Assembly: GCA_002403075.1 (NCBI GenBank)
Contig: DHHB01000035.1
Location: forward strand, 34,554-98,553
Reading direction: 5' to 3'
Length of the DNA stretch: 64,000 nucleotides
Source: a bacterium UBP1_UBA4783
GTDB lineage: Bacteria; Krumholzibacteriota; Krumholzibacteriia; Krumholzibacteriales; Krumholzibacteriaceae
This document shows positions 62,092 through 64,000 of this stretch, piece by piece (within the stretch, counting starts at the first letter, position 1; every line of letters begins with the position of its first letter). The notes beneath the pieces were generated by a model. It did no database searches. It was not told the origin of the DNA and was given only the letters and a program-made list of their open reading frames with translations. The position numbers and the translations under genes were made by a program.

Positions 62092-64000
62092 ATGAAGAGC
62101 CGCGCATCGAGTTTCGTCGCCTGCTTGCTCGCGGCCGCGTTTTCGCTCGGGGGAAGCGTCGTTCCTCCCGGCGCCGCGGCCGCGCTTCTGCCGAGGATCA
62201 CGTGCGCCGTCATCGACTCGGCGCGCTCCGTTCTCGTCCCCGCGCGCTGCCGCGTGATCGATTGCAACGGGTACAACAGATATCCGCAGCTTCTCACCTC
62301 CTTCTACCACACCTCGAACGGCGGCTATTTCTACACGGACGGTATCTTCGCCGTCGCTGTTCCCCCCGGACGCGTGATCATCCGGTCGGGGCGCGGTTTC
62401 GAGTACCGGGAGCGCGTCGACACGCTCTACGTGACGGGCGACACGGTCATCGTCGCGCCGCTCGCGCGGAAATACTCGATGGCGGAGAAGGGATGGTTCT
62501 CAGGCGACGCGCACGTGCACATCAACCACGCCGGGGGGCACTACACCCTCACGCCCGATGACGCGGCGCTCATGGGACGGGCGGAGGGGCTGGACGTCGT
62601 GAATTGCCTCGACAACGAGTACTTCTTCACGGGCGCGCCCGCCTCCTGCAGCACCCCGGAGTTCGTCGTGTTCATGGCCGAGGAGATACGGAGCGGCAGC
62701 TCGGGGCATTGGGGAGCCCTCGGCGTGCGCTCCCTCGTGCGGCCGACCTCCTCGATATGGTGGCCCCTCGCCATGGATCAGCTCGACTCCTGCCACGCGG
62801 GGCGGGAAGGCCTCGTCGTCTCGGCCCATCCGGTCACGACCGGCGATTTCGACGAGGTCGAGGCCTGGCCCGGCAGCGGCCTTGCCCGCGAGCTCCCCAT
62901 CGACGTCATCGGCGGACGGGTCGACGCGTTCGAGCTCATGAGCTACAGCAACGCGCTGCACGGAGGGATGGAGATCGATCTCTGGTACCGGCTGCTGAAC
63001 TGCGGATTCCGCATCCCGGCCGCCGCGGGAACCGACGCCGCGATGAACCGTCTCGAGTCGCTCCCTCTCGGTGGATACCGCGTCTACGTGAGGATACCGG
63101 GCGGAGGCTTCGGATATCGTGAATGGCTCGCCGGGCTCGCGGCGGGAAGGACGTTCGTGACGAACGGTCCGCTCGTCACCGAGTTTTCCGTCGCGGGGCT
63201 CGAGCCTGGAGATACGGCGGAGGTGTTCCCCGGCGGCACGACGGTCGGCGGTTCGATATCGATCCGGAGCCTCCATCCCGTCTCGTCCATCGAGATCGTG
63301 GTGAACGGCGATCCGGCGGTCACGATCGCTCTCGCGCCCGCCCGCTCCTCGATCGACACCGCGTTCTCCCTGCGGATCGCCGGGAGCTCGTGGATCGCGG
63401 CGAGGGTCGACGGTCCGGCGGGAGGCTGGCTGACCGTCGGTTCGAGGCTCTTCGCCCACACGAGTCCGGTGTATTTCAGCGCGGGGGGGGAACGGATCGT
63501 CGATCCGGAGGCGGCGCTGTATTTCGTGGACTGGATCGCCGCTCTCGAGGTCCTGGCCGCGGAGAAGGGCGTATGGCCGAATCCGGCCGCGCGGGCGCGC
63601 GCCGCGGCCGAGTTCGCCGCGGGCCGCGAGTATTATTCGTCGCTCGCCTTCGGCGGGCTGGCCGGAGGAGGGGAGGAGAAGGCCGCCGCGCCTCCGCGGG
63701 CCGAGGTCGTGAACGCTCCCAATCCGTTCGGATCCGCGACGACGATCGAGTTCGACGTGCCGGATTCCGGCGCGAACGGCGCTCCGCGGATCGCGGCGCC
63801 GCGAGCGGCGTCCGTGTCGATCTACGACGTCGCGGGACGCCTCGTTCGGCGTCTCGTCGACGCGCCGCTCGGGCCGGGGAGATACCGCGTCGCGTGGGAT
63901 TGCCGCGACGATCGCGGTTCGCCGATGCCGAGCGGCGTCTACTTCGCGCGCGTCGAGGCGGGGGGGACGGCCGCGGGGCGGAAGTTGATCCTCGTGCGCT
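62092..64000 (+). CDS. CehA/McbA-type metallohydrolase with sorting tail, 3' end cut by the window
   Basis: A secreted protein open from the ATG at 62092 through the last base of the window (636 codons). A signal peptide (about residues 1-30) is followed by an N-terminal beta domain and a PHP/CehA-type metallohydrolase core: GWFSGDAHVHINHAG gives Asp139, His141, His143 and His146, VSAHPVTTGD follows, and RIPAAAGTDA supplies another ligand. Such enzymes hydrolyse carbamate or phosphate esters; the true substrate is unknown. The last 90 residues form a FlgD-like module with VVNAPNPFGSATTI and SGVYFAR, ending RKLILVR at base 63999, so the stop codon probably begins at base 64000. Its neighbour upstream is the large lipoprotein. 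Confidence 0.85.
   Translation, partial: MKSRASSFVACLLAAAFSLGGSVVPPGAAAALLPRITCAVIDSARSVLVPARCRVIDCNGYNRYPQLLTSFYHTSNGGYFYTDGIFAVAVPPGRVIIRSGRGFEYRERVDTLYVTGDTVIVAPLARKYSMAEKGWFSGDAHVHINHAGGHYTLTPDDAALMGRAEGLDVVNCLDNEYFFTGAPASCSTPEFVVFMAEEIRSGSSGHWGALGVRSLVRPTSSIWWPLAMDQLDSCHAGREGLVVSAHPVTTGDFDEVEAWPGSGLARELPIDVIGGRVDAFELMSYSNALHGGMEIDLWYRLLNCGFRIPAAAGTDAAMNRLESLPLGGYRVYVRIPGGGFGYREWLAGLAAGRTFVTNGPLVTEFSVAGLEPGDTAEVFPGGTTVGGSISIRSLHPVSSIEIVVNGDPAVTIALAPARSSIDTAFSLRIAGSSWIAARVDGPAGGWLTVGSRLFAHTSPVYFSAGGERIVDPEAALYFVDWIAALEVLAAEKGVWPNPAARARAAAEFAAGREYYSSLAFGGLAGGGEEKAAAPPRAEVVNAPNPFGSATTIEFDVPDSGANGAPRIAAPRAASVSIYDVAGRLVRRLVDAPLGPGRYRVAWDCRDDRGSPMPSGVYFARVEAGGTAAGRKLILVR

Overview
The window is a gene-dense, high-GC bacterial chromosome segment with 52 protein-coding genes called, no RNA genes, no CRISPR array and no recognisable insertion sequence or prophage. 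Several traits suggest a Gram-negative bacterium near the FCB group (Krumholzibacteriota, Eisenbacteria or Latescibacteria-like): lipoprotein signal peptides, outer-membrane barrel proteins, frequent GTG and TTG starts, and secreted proteins ending in a FlgD-like sorting module with a PNPF-type signature near its start and a closing LVLLR/LVLVR/LILVR. The phylum is an inference from protein style; there is no 16S gene here. The genes look aerobic or respiratory (a complete succinate dehydrogenase) and B12-dependent (class II ribonucleotide reductase), and selenium use is implied by selD.

Layout. 1-2.7 kb: the 3' part of selD, then queH and an M23 peptidase on the minus strand. 2.9-6.3 kb: a nuclease-helicase pair matching the MrfB-MrfA (YprB-YprA) DNA repair system. 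6.4-12.4 kb: a small lipoprotein, then sdhCDAB followed by a Tat-exported glycosylasparaginase and a LolA-like lipoprotein. 12.4-15 kb (minus): pyrE, a barrel protein and a secreted protein with a sorting tail. 15-21.2 kb: two TPR proteins, a zinc-ribbon membrane protein, a strikingly divergent GlpX, rarA and a secreted protein. 21.2-25.3 kb: a HAD phosphatase and a membrane protein (minus), then a DASS transporter and a PP2C phosphatase. 25.3-27.8 kb: nrdJ behind a promoter carrying two NrdR-like boxes. 27.9-30.9 kb: a flavin reductase, an MFS exporter and a cytoplasmic papain-like protein. 30.9-33.8 kb (minus): lepA and hemW. 34-38 kb: a UPF0316 protein, a P-type ATPase and carbonic anhydrase. 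38-41.6 kb (minus): a gingipain-like C25 protease. 41.7-44 kb: a Cys-rich miniprotein, acylphosphatase and HtrA. 44-47.3 kb: ino1 on one side of a LysR regulator and an inositol monophosphatase on the other, together a myo-inositol synthesis locus. 47.4-51.1 kb (minus): a repeat lipoprotein and an ADP-forming acyl-CoA synthetase. 51.3-59.7 kb: a ChaN/Tiki-like protein, a K+ uptake operon with an unknown 119-residue partner, a barrel protein, and POT-like and SSS transporters. 59.8-64 kb: a large lipoprotein and a CehA/McbA-type metallohydrolase with a sorting tail, cut at the window end.

Neighbouring stops are often separated by 1-20 bp and many genes overlap by ATGA or GTGA, so the genome is compact and translational coupling is common. 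Eight candidate sigma70-type promoters and five hairpin terminators can be read directly. The most interesting points are the MrfAB pair outside Firmicutes, a GlpX that has lost most catalytic residues while keeping its fold, tandem NrdR-like boxes at nrdJ, the regulated inositol locus, and the unknown gene translationally coupled to the K+ channel subunit.
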